A DNA stretch of 64,000 nucleotides from Saccopteryx bilineata (GCF_036850765.1 NC_089493.1:12277632-12341631); one strand, 5' to 3'. Positions 22,700-34,120 are shown, counted from the stretch's first letter. Notes: generated by a model from the letters alone, not told the origin. A program made the numbers and translations.

Positions 22700-24085
22700 T
22701 TCAGGGAAACAGAACAAGTATTTTTAAACATTACGTATGTTTAACATAAGCATGACACAGAGGACAGAAACCACGAAGGATGGGGTGAAGATATCTAAGT
22801 ACTAGGAAATGTAAAAGGCATGCATTTCCAAAAATGCCATTGGTTAAAAGGTGAAAAAGACAACAGGACTCAGTCACGTCCCCCAGGCAATGTCCTGACA
22901 ATGTAGATGCAATATAGACGACAATGGAGAAATCTCTTCTCTATAGAAGTAAAGATGGGCAAAGAAAGATTATTGGTGCTCCTTAGAGCTTGTGGCAGAG
23001 CTGGCTGCTTGTCCTCCGATGTCCATTTTCTGCTTTCACAGTAAGAGAACTCCAGATTTTTAGCTAAGTAGGTTCATGATCTCTCAGAACACAGACTACA
23101 TCTCCCAGTGTCCCTTGCAGCTAGGTGCGGCATCAACTTCCATCTGGCGGTCTGAAATGTAGGTGTGGTGGTGATAATGCTCCATTTTGGACCGTGTAGA
23201 GGAGGTCAACACCTTAGAGATTGCTAGGCAATAAGATAGAAGGAGCCTGAATCTCCAGTGCCTTAAAGGAACAGAGTTGCCACACTCACCCTAGACCACC
23301 AACCTACAGAGCGTGGGCACATGTATCATATCATGAAACACAGCGGTTGAGCTATTTCTTTTACAACACACACCACTATCACCACCACCATCCAAAACCC
23401 AAAACCAAAACTACCACTAAGGTGGGATCTTTTTGGCTTTTTTATTAGTTTGCAGAAAGTAAATGAATTCCCCTGACTTGGTACTTGGTGAGTCAGGAGA
23501 GGAAATGGATTTAGGGTGCTAACTCATAAGGAGGTGAACATTTGGGTCTGCAGAAAAATAGAAAAGTTAGGGATGGTGAAAGGGATTTGAGAGTCATCTG
23601 CACAGTGCTGACAGTTTTCGGGACCTGTGTCCTGTAACAGCTGTAGGACCGGTGACTATTTCCACAACAAGCAGGTAGTGAAAAGGAGTAGGGAGGCTGG
23701 ATTTAACTGGGGGGACTCTGACTAGGGAGGAGGGGAAAGGGAGGAGGCTGGAGCCAGGATAACATAAAGTCATGGACACGAGAGGAGATGGATTATCAAT
23801 GGTCAAAGCCTTCAAAAAGACAAAAGAACAATTAAAGATGGAGGGCATGGTACTTGGGCCATAAGAGCACAGGGAAATTTAGGAAGCACCATTTTGGGTG
23901 AATGGTGGAGACATGGCCAGATTTCAGGGGGTTCAGGTGGAACCAGTTGGTGAGGAGGTGACCAACAGCTGTACTCGTGTGTCATGGGTACTAACTGTGT
24001 AAGCAATAAGTCAGAGAAAGCAAGTGTTCACTTTGAGAAGGAACATACCTTCCAAGAATTGTGGATAAGTGTGCTTAATTAACCA
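22700..24085. other. Intergenic, no gene seen
   Basis: Contains a purine-rich stretch (23690-23760) and a 'tgtcagggttcttcagggaa' segment (from 22690) reminiscent of an old dispersed repeat. The minus-strand frames at 23594-24006 show no known domain. Confidence 0.4.
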
Positions 24086-24089
24086 TTGC

Positions 24090-24590
24090 TGGCAGAGGCC
24101 TCTCACACATCCTGCATTTCAGCGAAAGGCTACAGACTGAGCTGCCAGACTCCTGCACTGTGTTCCTGCCTGCTGAGCCCACCCTTATGAAGAAGCTCCT
24201 GAAAGCATCTCTGGACCAATGGGACTGAAACCTGCCCTATCTAATTGGAACTGCAGAACTACATTCTCATTTTCATCTTTATTAACCAATCAGAGCAGCT
24301 CCATAATAACCAATCAGGATGCATGATTCTGACCAATCAGGGCAGTGCTCTTTGGACCAACCAGACTGTGCAAATTTGAATTCCTCATTTACATAAATTT
24401 GGACCAATCAGAGATGAAGGTGGGACTTCCTCTATAAAAAGCAATCCTTCCTTTGTCTCGCAGAGCCCACTTTTGGTTTCTCCTGGAGGCTGCATTTCCC
24501 AGGTTTGCAAAGTGATTACTTAAATAGTTTCTCCTTTACCACACCACATATTGGGGATTTCTGTTGATATTAGATTGGTGGCAGTGAACT
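24090..24590 (+). mobile_element. Probable solo LTR of an endogenous retrovirus, tandem CCAAT boxes
   Basis: The block has LTR-like promoter architecture: accaat occurs six times or nearly so (about 24214, 24285, 24309, 24332, 24353 variant, 24403), three of them 23-24 bp apart in the context accaatcag. A TATA box (tataaaaa, 24433-24440) follows 30 bp after the last. Downstream there is R/U5-like sequence ending near 'attggtggcag'. No internal gag, pol or env sequence is adjacent, so it is a solo LTR or a lone promoter-like repeat. Exact ends and family are not determined. Confidence 0.55.
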
Positions 24591-24697
24591 TTTGTTGAAA
24601 CAAGGCGTGGTGAACTGGACGAATGGGGGCCCTAGAATCAAAGGGGCTTGGTTTAGGCTAGCGTTCGGGTTGTTTATTATCTGTGTGGCCACAATAT

Positions 24698-24917
24698 CTC
24701 TGAGTCTGTTTCTTTTTGTTTTTTAATTGATGAGAGAGAGAGAGAGAGAAAGGGAGAGGGAGAAAGAGAGAAATATCAATTTGTTCTTCCACCTATTTAT
24801 GCACTCATTGGTTGATTCTTCTATGTGCCCTGACTGGGGATCAAACCTGCAACTTTGGCATATCAGGACGACGCTCTATCCAGGGCCACCAGACCAGGGC
24901 CTCTCGGTCTGTTTCTT
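24698..24917 (-). repeat. Short Ves-like tRNA-derived SINE (form C)
   Basis: The minus-strand copy occupies 24715-24900, with a (GA)-rich tail near 24731-24775 and the tRNA head at the right. Flanking duplications are ctctgagtctgtttctt (24698-24714) and ctctcggtctgtttctt (24901-24917), 15 of 17 identical. The 5' tRNA-like end is slightly rearranged ('ccagggccaccagaccaggg'). Confidence 0.9.
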
Positions 24918-25890
24918 CATGTGCAAGATGGAGGGTTTCCTATTTCATAGCATCCTTGTGGGAGTCAAAGGAAGAGGTGTGTGGAGTCTAGCACAACCAT
25001 AAACAGTCAATGACATCACCTTCCCTGTTTTGCATTCTCTCCAAGGAAGACATTGTGATGTAGTTATTTTTGGACAGTGAAAAAATAAACATTTTAATAT
25101 TAATAGTCAAAATATATTACCACCTATATTAATTTTGTAAAACTTCCCCCAATTTGAAGAATTATCTTTAAAAATAATAGCCCATCTGTGTTTCCAACCC
25201 ATGGCACAGTGAGGAAATTGATTTTGACTGAAGCCAGGAAGGTCCCATTCCACAAATGATAACCTCTCATGTTTACATTACAATTTACATTTTGTGAAGT
25301 TGTTCTGTAATTGTGATTGTGTTTGGTCCTGATGGTGGGAGGTGAGGTAGATGTTGGGATCTCTATTTTGCAACTGAAACATTAAAAACCGTTTAGAAAA
25401 GGAAGGGATGATCTTTGGAAGCCAGTGAGGGTCAAGAGCAGTTCCTGCTCAACAAACCGCATTTTCTTTTTTAAAATAGAATTGCTAGGTCAGGAAATCC
25501 TATTGATAATGTTCATTTTGATGTTAGCAGGACAGTTGATAAAGTCTCCCACCAAGTGGACAGTTGGGCGTCATCAGGACTAGATGGGGAAATGTAAGCC
25601 GAGGAGGAGAAATTGGAGGCACCCCAATTTAGACAATCAGCAATGGCCCCAGAATGTTGAAGAGAGGAAAGTGGATGAGTGCCAACCTGGACAGGGTTTC
25701 ACTCTAGTACCTGTCCTAGTAAGTTATATATGATAACTGTGATAAAGTCAAAGATGTCACCATCAGCAGATCTGTGGTTGTCAAAACTGGGAATGATAAT
25801 ACCTTAGATAATAAAATTTATGTTGAAAAAGATTTGGAAAATTGGTCAAAAATTTAGTAGGGACACATGCAAAACTTTGTTCTCCGTTAA
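24918..25890. other. Intergenic, no gene seen
   Basis: Unique-looking AT-rich sequence between two SINEs; I see no exon or RNA gene and no repeat I can name. Confidence 0.45.
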
Positions 25891-25891
25891 A

Positions 25892-26285
25892 AAAAAAATT
25901 AGCAGCCCTGGCCGGTTGGCTCAGTGGTAGAGCGTCGGCCTGGTGTGCAGGAGTCCCGGGTTCCATTCCCAGCCAGGGCACAAAGGAGAAGCGCCCATCT
26001 GCTTCTCCTCCCCTCCCCCTCTCCTTCCTCTGTCTCTCTCTTCCCCTCCCACAGCCAAGGCTCCATTGGAGCAAAGTTGGCCGGTGCACTGAGGATGGCT
26101 CCATGGCCTCTGCCTCAGACGCTAGAATGGCTCTGATTGCGGCAGAGCTACACCCCAGATGGGCAGAGCATCGCCCCCTGGTGGGCATGCCGGGTGGGTT
26201 CCGGTGGGGCGCATGTAGGTGTCTTACTGCCTCCCCGTTTCCAGCTTCAGAAAAACACACACACACACACACAAAAAAATTAGCA
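25892..26285 (+). repeat. Long tRNA-derived bat SINE (form B)
   Basis: The SINE (25905-26272) starts gccctggccggttggctcag and ends in a tail that has become an (AC) microsatellite (26255-26272). The duplications aaaaaaattagca flank it (25892-25904 and 26273-26285). The reverse complement of a CTCF-like core lies at 26169-26187. Overlapping frames of up to 178 codons are SINE translation. Confidence 0.94.
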
Positions 26286-26769
26286 ATTCAAGTGCAGGAT
26301 GGAGGAGATGGTGTTGAGCAGCTTGTGGACTGTGGACTGTTTCTGTTGGTGCAAGTTCAGCCTGAACCAAGAGGCTGATGCAGCCAGTAGAAGGGGAGGC
26401 TGCCCAGGCTGCAGCAGGGTCCCATGACCCACAGAGAACCAGGAGTGATCAGCCTGGAGAAAAGGGTACCCGCTCCTGCAAGAGGAGGGCCTGTTTTCAC
26501 AAAAAGGAAGCTGGCCATGTAACAGAGAGACAGGCCCATGGCACCGAGGTGAGAATTAGGACCCAGGAAGGGTCCTCCACAAACAGGCAAGTAGACTTGG
26601 GTTCAATTCAAGACAATTTTCTAACAATCTGAACTGTTCAACAGGGATTGGGGCCAGTTTTTGTTGTCCCCCCCCTTTTTTTTGAGTGGGCTGTTTTTGT
26701 GGTTATTTCCTTGTTCATGGAAGTGGATAATATACTAGCTATTGAAGATGTTTTGGAAATGTTGTGTCA

Positions 26770-26965
26770 GGGTGGGGATTTGGACAGAGTGACAGTCACC
26801 AGGACAACTGACGTTTGATTCCCACAACAACCCTGAGAGGTTAATATTATTTCTATTTTGCAGATGAGGAAACAGATGCTGAGAGGTTAAGCGACTTGCA
26901 CAAGGTCACCTGGCAGGTAAACTCAGACCCAAGTCATTCACCGCAACCCGTATTCTCTCCCTCTT
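26770..26965 (+). repeat. MIR element, well preserved
   Basis: Shows the MIR consensus in order: 'ttgcagatgaggaaac', 'tgctgagaggttaagcgact', 'tgcacaaggtcacctggcag'. Sense orientation, no flanking duplications visible. Confidence 0.85.
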
Positions 26966-27679
26966 CTTCCGGCCCTACAGCTTTAAGGTGGAAACAATGT
27001 CTGGGGCCCTGAGCAGTGGTGCTTTCAGGATCCTCAGTTTGCTCATGTAGAAACAGATACATTGATTTCCTCTCCTTCCTTATCCTTTAGAAAGATTGAT
27101 AGCATAAATGAGGTCATGCACTTTGTCGTTTAAAACTCCCCCTACTCTGCCAAATAGTCCTACATATATCGAGTATATTTTTCAATAAATTAACTTCATC
27201 TTTTGAATAGGTAATACAGACTCCTGGTACAACATTCAGATTTTCCTCTCAACATCTCTTCCTGAGCCTCCTACCCAGGGTCCTTCCTAGGACACTTTTC
27301 TGCTTCTGTTTATATACAAGCAGAACTTGTGCATATATTTTTTCTCAATAGTGCATGCTTTACACACAGGTCTACAGCTTGCTTTTATACTTGTTACTAT
27401 AGTCAGTTGATTTATATGAAATTTCCAATATTGTGCCATTTTGCCCTATGAACTATATGGGAAATCCTTTGATATTAGCACACAGGGAGCTGCTTCAGTA
27501 TTTTTAAAAAATAAAGTGTAACATACAGAGAACTTCACAAATCCTAATTGTATACTGCCCTGTAGAACCAGCACCCAAATCAATAATTAAAATATTACCA
27601 GCAGCCAGAAGTTCCCTTGGGCCCCTCCCACTCACTACCCTGTTTTGATTTCTATATAAATGGAGTCATTCAATATATA

Positions 27680-28089
27680 CTTAAAATTTTTTAAATTTCA
27701 TTATTGATTTTAATTTTTTAAAATTTTTACTTATTTTTAAGGAGAGAAGAAGGGAAACATCAATTTGTTTTTCCACTCATTCATTCCTGTATTGGTTGAT
27801 TCTTTCTTTTTATTGATTGACTTGAGAGAGAAAAAGAGAGAGAGCACACAAGAGAGAAAGAGAAGCGTTCATTTGGTCTTCCACTCAACTGCGCATTCAT
27901 TGGGGGCTTCCTGTATGTGGCCTGCCCAGGGGTCAAACCTGCAGCCTGTTATTTCTGGACGATGCTCTGACTGAGCTAACTGACTAGGGCTATTGGTTGA
28001 TTCTTGGATGTGCCCTGACAGGGAATCAAACCCGCCACCTCATCATATTGGGATGACACTCTACCCAACTGAGCTACCCAGCCAGAGCT
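27680..28089 (-). repeat. Short Ves-like SINE (form C), outer copy
   Basis: The left part (27680-27803) carries the tail and the 'aacatcaatttg' block. The right part (27991-28089) carries the tRNA-like head, with 'ggaatcaaacccgccacc' and 'actgagctacccagccagag' on the plus strand. It is interrupted by the inner SINE at 27804-27990. Confidence 0.85.
27790..28004 (-). repeat. Short Ves-like SINE (form C), inner copy nested in the outer one
   Basis: The inner SINE (27804-27990) is flanked by perfect 14-bp duplications tattggttgattct (27790-27803 and 27991-28004). The duplicated bases belong to the outer SINE's own body, so the nesting order is certain. Confidence 0.93.
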
Positions 28090-28384
28090 GATATGTACTC
28101 TTTTGTGTCTAACACTTTTTTTTATTGTTTGCATGGTGGTCCATTTTTGGAAGTACCTCACTTTATTTAACTCTATTGTTGCCCAACTGATGGGTGTGAA
28201 GGCTGTTTGATTATAAGCTTTGGGAGCAGTGAACAATCTCATAAATATAATGTATTTTAAAAAATTTTTATGATGGGAAATTTCCAACACATACAAAGTA
28301 AATGGGATAAATAGACACTCAACTTAGACAACTATCAACAATCTGTCATTGTTGTTAAATGTAGTTTTAGAGTACTGTGGGTGC

Positions 28385-28885
28385 TAAAAAAAAAAGTAAT
28401 ACTTCTCCCCCACCTTCTAAATTCTTCTAGCTGGGCTAGTAATCAAATTCACAGAGACAGATTAACAGTAGAAAATCAAAATTTTAACACATGCACATAG
28501 GAAATTCACACAATCACAAACAACACTGTTTCATGTGAGGTGACATTGGGTGTGTATGATATTTTGAACAAAGGAGAAAAGGGAATGGAGCCTTAGATTT
28601 GAAGTGAGAATGGGCAATTTACAGGGAGCTGTGGAAGAGCGGAACGTGTGGCTGGTAAAGTTTTGCTGGCCCACCAGAAACAATCTAGTAAATAGGCCCC
28701 TCAGACCCCTTCTCATACACCATACTCAGTTCAAATTCAGCTGCTCAGGCAACATCGTAAGCTCCCTTCCCGAAGTAGGTCTTTCCCTCTGAATCTGTGA
28801 GGCAGCAAAGGAGGGGGGAGGGTCAAAGTTTCTTTCTGAGTCTTTTCTTAATTACCAGCTTAAAACTTAATATCCTAAAAAAAAA
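28385..28885 (+). repeat. Interspersed repeat, copy 2 of a pair (first at 13745)
   Basis: Shares its order of conserved phrases with 13745-14270 (see that entry), including the 3' 'aattaccagcttaaaa.*tatcctaaaa' end. This copy is AT-richer in its middle. Family unidentified. Confidence 0.65.
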
Positions 28886-29389
28886 AATTAATATCCTCAA
28901 AGGCAGCTTCAGGGTGGCACAGGGTCGGATCGGTCCCCTTCAGTACAATTACATTCACTAACCAGAAAAACGCCCTTTGAGAAGGCTGAGCTGTAGACTT
29001 GGAGTCTCCGCTGTAGAACCATGGGGTTACCTACCCTCTCTGAATGGGGAGAAGAATTCCTACTGCAGGGTTGTGGGGAGGGGTACTGACCTCAGCCACG
29101 CCTTCCCAGCTGTAGGTAGCTCTGGCTGGTGGAGGGGCCCAGGGAGGATGCACGCGGGGAGGGAGGTGCTTGGACTGCTGCCAGCCCACTTTGGTCTTTT
29201 ACAGAACAGTGTCTGGGAAGATTTCATTTGATGAAAAGGGTTCCAATGCTTTAAAAAAGAAGGAAAAGATGGAAACCACCGATATAATGACTATAAAGGA
29301 CTCATCCTAGTGATTTTAGGATATCATCCTGATTGTCCTTTTGTCTTTTCAAATCACCTTTTCTGTTGTTTAAATTACTTTCCAGTCAA

Positions 29390-29515
29390 GGGGACACTTT
29401 TTTTTCTAATAAAAAATTTTTTTTCGAGCTTTGTGCGAACATAATTGACATATAACATTGTGTAAGTTAAAGCTGCGCAACGTGTTGATGTGATACATGG
29501 ACACTTTTTAATGAA
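29390..29515. repeat. Old L1 3' UTR-like fragment
   Basis: Wording 'cataattgacatataacatt' and 'gtgtaagttaaagctgcgca' matches the old L1 3' UTR block also seen at 37600. It ends just before the GC-rich FBLN5 upstream region. Confidence 0.6.
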
Positions 29516-29519
29516 AGCA

Positions 29520-30402
29520 AGACCGTGCCCGCGGGAATCGCGCGCGGAGGGCGGGGCGGGGCGCGTGTCCCAGAGAAGGTTTGCATTGCACAAGCTGATG
29601 TCTTGAGTTAGCGGCAGCCAGATCCCGTCCTCCTCCACCCCTTCTGGAAAATCGTGAGTTCCTGTCGCTTACCCCAAGCCTCTGCTTCATTGGTTCTGGT
29701 TTCCCAATAAATCATAAGATTCTAGTCCCTGTCGCGGTGTTGGCCATGAGTTCAAGTTATTGGGAAGGCGTGTTTTCAGGCGTGTCCCCAAGCCAGAGGG
29801 TGCTGGGGTGCTGGATCCCCTCCCCCGCCTCGGCCACGACCGCCCAGCCCGGGGATATCCTCCCTGGGTGGGAAGTAAAGGGTCAAGAGGCCCTCCCAGC
29901 CCCCCGCCCCCCGCTCTCCGCACTTGCCCGCCAATCGCCTCCAGCGGAGATGCTGGGAGCCCGAGTGCGGCTGCTCGCCCCGGGGAAAGGGCTCTCCTCC
30001 CAGCGCTGAGCACTGGGTCCTGGCAGACGCCCCAAGATTGTTGTGAGCGCTGTAATCTGAACCAGCTGTGTCCAGACTGAGGCCCCATTTGCATTGTTTA
30101 ACATACTTAGAAAATGAAGTGTTCATTTTTAACATTCCTCCTCCAATTGGTTTAATGCTGAATTACTGAAGAGGGCTAAGCAAAACCAGGTGCTTTCACT
30201 GTCGGCTCTCCAGTGGCTCGGAGGACCCAGGCTCTCCCCTTGTCCTCTCCACGACTCGCTGCCCCCCCCCCCCCCGGAATAAAATATCAGCGAGCCCCGC
30301 GGGCCCAGAAGAGGCCGAAGTTCAGGAACTGCTCCGAGGGTCCCGCACTGCGAGCTCTTTTTCTTCCCCCTTTTTGCTTCTCCGGCTCAACGCATCTTGG
30401 AC
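29520..30402 (+). promoter_or_regulatory. FBLN5: FBLN5 promoter and 5' UTR region, GC-rich
   Basis: CpG and G+C content rise sharply here. GC-boxes (gcggggcggggcg, 29551-29563) lie in a CpG-rich cluster at 29521-29580, and a second GC-rich stretch spans 29810-30010. Nearer the start codon are a run of 14 C (30262-30275), a TATA-like aataaaatat (30278-30287) and an AT-poor leader. The transcription start is not visible from sequence; by position the 5' UTR must include the bases just upstream of 30403. Minus- and plus-strand frames here (up to 135 codons) reflect GC-richness, not genes. Confidence 0.65.
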
Positions 30403-30419
30403 ATGCCAGGATTTAAAAG
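30403..30419 (+). CDS. FBLN5: FBLN5 exon 1 coding part (start codon, MPGFK)
   Basis: ATG at 30403 opens atg cca gga ttt aaa ag, split before Arg6, with donor gtaggt at 30420. The first six residues MPGFKR match human MPGIKR. Fibulin-5 is a secreted matricellular glycoprotein needed for elastic fibre assembly. The start is chosen by homology and by correct joining to the exon at 33832; the upstream base context is ttggacATGc. Human FBLN5 has 11 exons; this window holds the first four coding ones. Confidence 0.93.
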
Positions 30420-31060
30420 GTAGGTTCTCTCCTCCGGACCGTCTCCTCCAGGATCTGGAAACCTTCCTGAAAACCTGATGGGTGGAAAATGGCTATGGAC
30501 TGATTTAGGCGGTGTCAGGATATTGGAAAAGGCATTAGCTAGTGATGCAATGATATTGTTAATTATAAAAAGCTGCGCCTCTGTGATTTTCATCTTCTTT
30601 TGGGAGTGGGTATTTTATAATACAGTTTCAGAGTCAGCATCCGCGAGAGGTCTGCAAAAACCTCAGAGCTTGATTCCTCTTTCTTTTTTGGAAAGGGCAG
30701 AAAAATCAGTGTGCCGTTTTTCCAGAAATTTATGTATTTTTTAAATTCAGGAGACCGATTATGGGTCACTGGCAATTATTTTGCGGCATGGGCTGTTGGA
30801 CAAGCGAAGGGGCAAACTGCACATCCTGGGGCCGAATTGCCCTCTATGTGGCATTCAGGAAGGGCATGCGACCCAGAGGCTCATGCTAATGAAAAGTGGG
30901 GACCGCAGACAGGACTGCATGTAAGCAAACATTGGGCTATTCTTCACGAAAATTGCAATTCCATTCAAGGAATCCTTAAACTTTAAAGCACTCTATCTAG
31001 CTTATGTCTGCATAGTCTTTATTGAGCAAACTCTTGAAAATGTAGCTGCTTTAGACAGAT

Positions 31061-31120
31061 TGTGTGTGTGTGTGTGTGTCTGTGTGTGTGTGCACGCGTA
31101 CGTGCATGCGTGTGTTTGTG
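31061..31120. repeat. (TG)n microsatellite with interrupted purine/pyrimidine alternation
   Basis: About ten uninterrupted TG units are followed by ctgtgtgtg and cacgcgtacgtgcatgcgtg-like alternation, a tract expected to be prone to Z-form and to length change. Confidence 0.95.
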
Positions 31121-32439
31121 TTCACATGCATATGCAAAAAACTAAGCTGTAATAATGTCATTCTGGATTAGGGACATACTGCCCTGGTACTCTGTTGGTC
31201 TCTCTGGGTTTTCTCACAGTTTCAGATGGTGCACAAAGTGGGTGGACCCACCAGTTTTCCAGAGTTCCAGGGACCAGTGATGAGCATTAGAGATATCCCC
31301 GATATTCCTATAGTTAATTTATTTTTGTCATTTTCTAGAGTTGTTCATCACAAGGTGCAACTGTTTGTGACATATGAAAGCAGCATGCTTTAGGTGTTAT
31401 TTCATTTTTTTTGGAAAACCCTCTCAATCAGTCTGGAGCTTACCTGGCCCCTAAGGACCCAGCCATGGCTCTTTCTGGAGGCTGGGCATGAGGCTGGACC
31501 TCTCAGAGGAGACCGCCTTGGGACTGCCCTGTAGCCGGAGGGAACAGGCTGTTGGGAGCAGGAGGAGAAATGGGGTTAGCATGCCTTTTCCACTAGCTCT
31601 TGAAGTCCACTGCATTCAGGCAACCCGTTCTGTCTCCAACATAAACGAGACAGGGTTTTATAACCAACTGAAAGGAAACTTCATGTGAAGAAACAGGAAA
31701 ACATTGAAATTCATAATATACAGCCTGGAAAATAAATTTGTTATTGTTCTTTCATTCCTTCCAGATATAAATCTGGCTGTCGCAAATATCAAAAAGCCCT
31801 GGGATTTGGCTCTGCACTTTATAAGGTCAGAGCTGTCTCCAGCGTTTTTAGAACCTGGCTCATGCGGGCACTTGGATGAAATGAAAACTTGTGGATGCTC
31901 AGGGTCTTTATTCTTTGGATTTCAGACTAGATGAAGGAATTGGGCTTGCATCTTCTAGTGTCACATCCGGTTTCTGTTTCTCTGGATGTCACCTTAATTT
32001 TGTCTCCCCTTCCCAAGTGTCCAAAACTGTTGATTCAGATGAACCTTGTATTATTGAACACTTTTTATGAAGGGAAGGATTATAAAGTAGAGGTGTATAT
32101 GAATAGGAGCAGGGCACTGAATCCAACCAGGTCCCAGGTCCCACTGCTGTGCTGAAGAAGCTGTCAAGATCACCTCCTCCAGGAAGCCTTCCCTGATGTT
32201 CCTTTTCCTAACTCAGAGCCTGGCTCTCATAACACTCAGTGGGTATTTCTGTCAGTCTCCAAAATGTATAGACATTATTGATTCATGTGGCTCTCCAACC
32301 AGCTACCTAGGGCAGTGTTTGGGTCCTAATTTTGTAGCTCTTCTGCCTAGGGTCCACACCTGCAGCTAATAGCTGCTCAGATAAATCCCTGTTAAATTGA
32401 ATAATAATAGCACCAAATAAAGCTCAATATTTGCATAGA

Positions 32440-33120
32440 TTTTTGTATTTTTTTTTTGCCATCTTAGCCATTTTTATGTGTACAGTTCAGTAGTGTTAAG
32501 TACATTCACATTGTTTTGCAACCAACCTCCAGAACTCTTTTCACCCTGCACAACTGAAACACTATTCCCATTGAACAACTCCCCATTCTCTCCTTCCTCC
32601 ACCCCCTGGCAACCACCACGCTCCTTTCTGTCTCTATGATTTTGATTGCTATGGGCACCTCATATAAGTGAAATCATACAGTATTTATCTTTTTGTGACT
32701 GGCTTATTTCACTTAGCATGATGTCTTTAGGGCTCATCCAATCTATAGCATATGTCAGAATTTTATTCCTTCTTAAGGCCGAGTAATATTTCATTATATG
32801 TAGATTCCACATTTTGTGTATCTGTTCATCCATAGATGAATGAAAGGTTGCTTCCACCTTTTGGCTATTGTGAATAATGCCGCTATGAACAGGGGGTGAA
32901 CAAATAACTTCTTTGGAGACCCTGTTTTTAATTCTTTTGGGTATATATGCCCAGAAGTGGAATTGCTGGATCATATGGTAATTATTTTTCTGTTTCCCAC
33001 CATGGCTGCACCATTTTACATTCACTCCAACAGAGCTCAAGGGTTCTGATTTTTCCACATCCTCATTAGCAGTTGTTGTTTTTGGCTTTTTTTGGTTATA
33101 GCTGTCCTGGTGGGTGTAAG
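32440..33120 (-). repeat. L1 3' end, antisense, with ORF2 C-terminal remnant
   Basis: The minus-strand frame 32660-33265 ends with SPKDIMLSEISQSQKDKYCM followed by ISLI, the C-terminal signature of L1 ORF2. Upstream of it comes MKYYSALRRNKILTYAIDWM, also typical. Frame breaks elsewhere show it is dead. The rest (32440-32660) is L1 3' UTR. It lies in FBLN5 intron 1. Confidence 0.88.
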
Positions 33121-33831
33121 GCAGCATTGATACTGTATCTTTAAAGCATGTTGGCAGCTGTGATTTTATTGGAAAGAAGCTTGTGGTGTTGAAGGACAAG
33201 AATCTCGGGCTCAGAGAGGTTGGGTGGCTTGTGCATGTCACAGCCGGCCTGACCCTCGATGTCACAACTCCCCCTAAGTCTTCCGGCTGTGCTTCTTCTC
33301 CTGTGGCCCAGGTTCCCTGGTCCCCTTACCCCCACAGCCAGTGTGATGCATGCTTTGGGATTAGGTGACTTGCCCCTGACACCTTCCTTTCATCGAACCC
33401 AAGTACTTCACATTTGTATTTTGCTTTCCTTTCATTGTGTGAGGGCATAATGACTCCTTCACTCTGTTATCATGTCAGAATCAAGGTGTTTGAAACCCTG
33501 ACCCATCTCCCCGTGTAGGGAGTGAGATTAGAGCGACTGGCCAATACCTTGTTAATACCAGATGTGTTCTTTGAAGTAGCAAACCCCTTTATTTAAAAAA
33601 TGCCATCTAACACGTTATCCCAACCTAGGAAACCAGCAGCAGAGAGCCGGTTCTGTATGGGATGCTTGGGGCATGTGGGGTCTCCCTTGGTTTCTCCAGA
33701 GTCCCCCTCCCACCATGGAAGTACAAGGTGACATGGCCATTGTAAATGCCCACAGCATGAGCTCTGTGTCCACCCCCGGACCAGGATCTGGAAGTCTCCT
33801 GGGCACTCATACCGACTTTCTCTCTCTGCAG

Positions 33832-33886
33832 GATCCTCACTGTCACCATTCTGGCGTTCTGTATTCCGAGTCCTGGGAATGCACAG
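33832..33886 (+). CDS. FBLN5: FBLN5 exon 2 (signal peptide)
   Basis: The first base completes Arg6; 18 codons follow, ILTVTILAFCIPSPGNAQ, residues 7-24. This is the hydrophobic core and cleavage region of the signal peptide, with cleavage probably after Ala23 as in human. The acceptor is ctctgcag at 33831 and the donor is gtgagg at 33887. Length 55 bp, ending on a complete codon. The changes Phe-Cys-Ile for Leu-Cys-Leu relative to human are conservative. Confidence 0.95.
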
Positions 33887-34091
33887 GTGAGGTTTTAATT
33901 TTGTTAATTCTCAATAAGTGTGTTAAAAGTCAGGCTGCCGAGGCACGCGTTTTAGAAGCTTAGGACTGGTGAGAGCAGCTTGGCAGTGTACCTAAATCGA
34001 GTTCTTCCTGATACAGAGATTAAAGCTGGGGTCAGGAAGGCTGAAGCTTGACCCAGGTGATACCGTTCACAAGTGGCAGGGCTGAGACCTC

Positions 34092-34120
34092 ATCCAAGAT
34101 TCTTTTCTTTTTCTTTTTCC

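Larger units (their letters stand above)
27480..28260 (-). repeat. Old L1 fragment, antisense, split by a nested pair of SINEs
   Basis: Antisense L1 wording runs over 27500-27675 (ending 'atataaatggagtcattcaa') and resumes at 28090 ('tatgtactcttttgtgtcta ... cattttt ... gaatgctg'-like text). The gap of about 415 bp is filled by a SINE that itself contains a SINE. Diverged, no frame. Confidence 0.65.
30420..33831 (+). other. FBLN5: FBLN5 intron 1
   Basis: From donor gtaggt to acceptor ...tctctgcag. 30480-31020 is unique sequence that could hold regulatory elements close to the promoter, but I see no firm motif. A (TG)n tract lies at 31061-31120 and an antisense L1 at about 32440-33120. No further exon is evident; short frames at 31488-32155 have no domain. 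Confidence 0.8.

Noticed and set aside
29687..30135. Minus-strand open frames of 119-135 codons near the FBLN5 promoter, suggesting an antisense gene
   Set aside because: CpG-rich sequence with few stops; no conserved motif, start context or polyadenylation signal seen. An antisense noncoding transcript is possible but unsupported.
32660..33265. A 201-codon minus-strand gene in FBLN5 intron 1
   Set aside because: Its C-terminal part is the L1 ORF2 end signature; the rest is L1 and flanking sequence read through.
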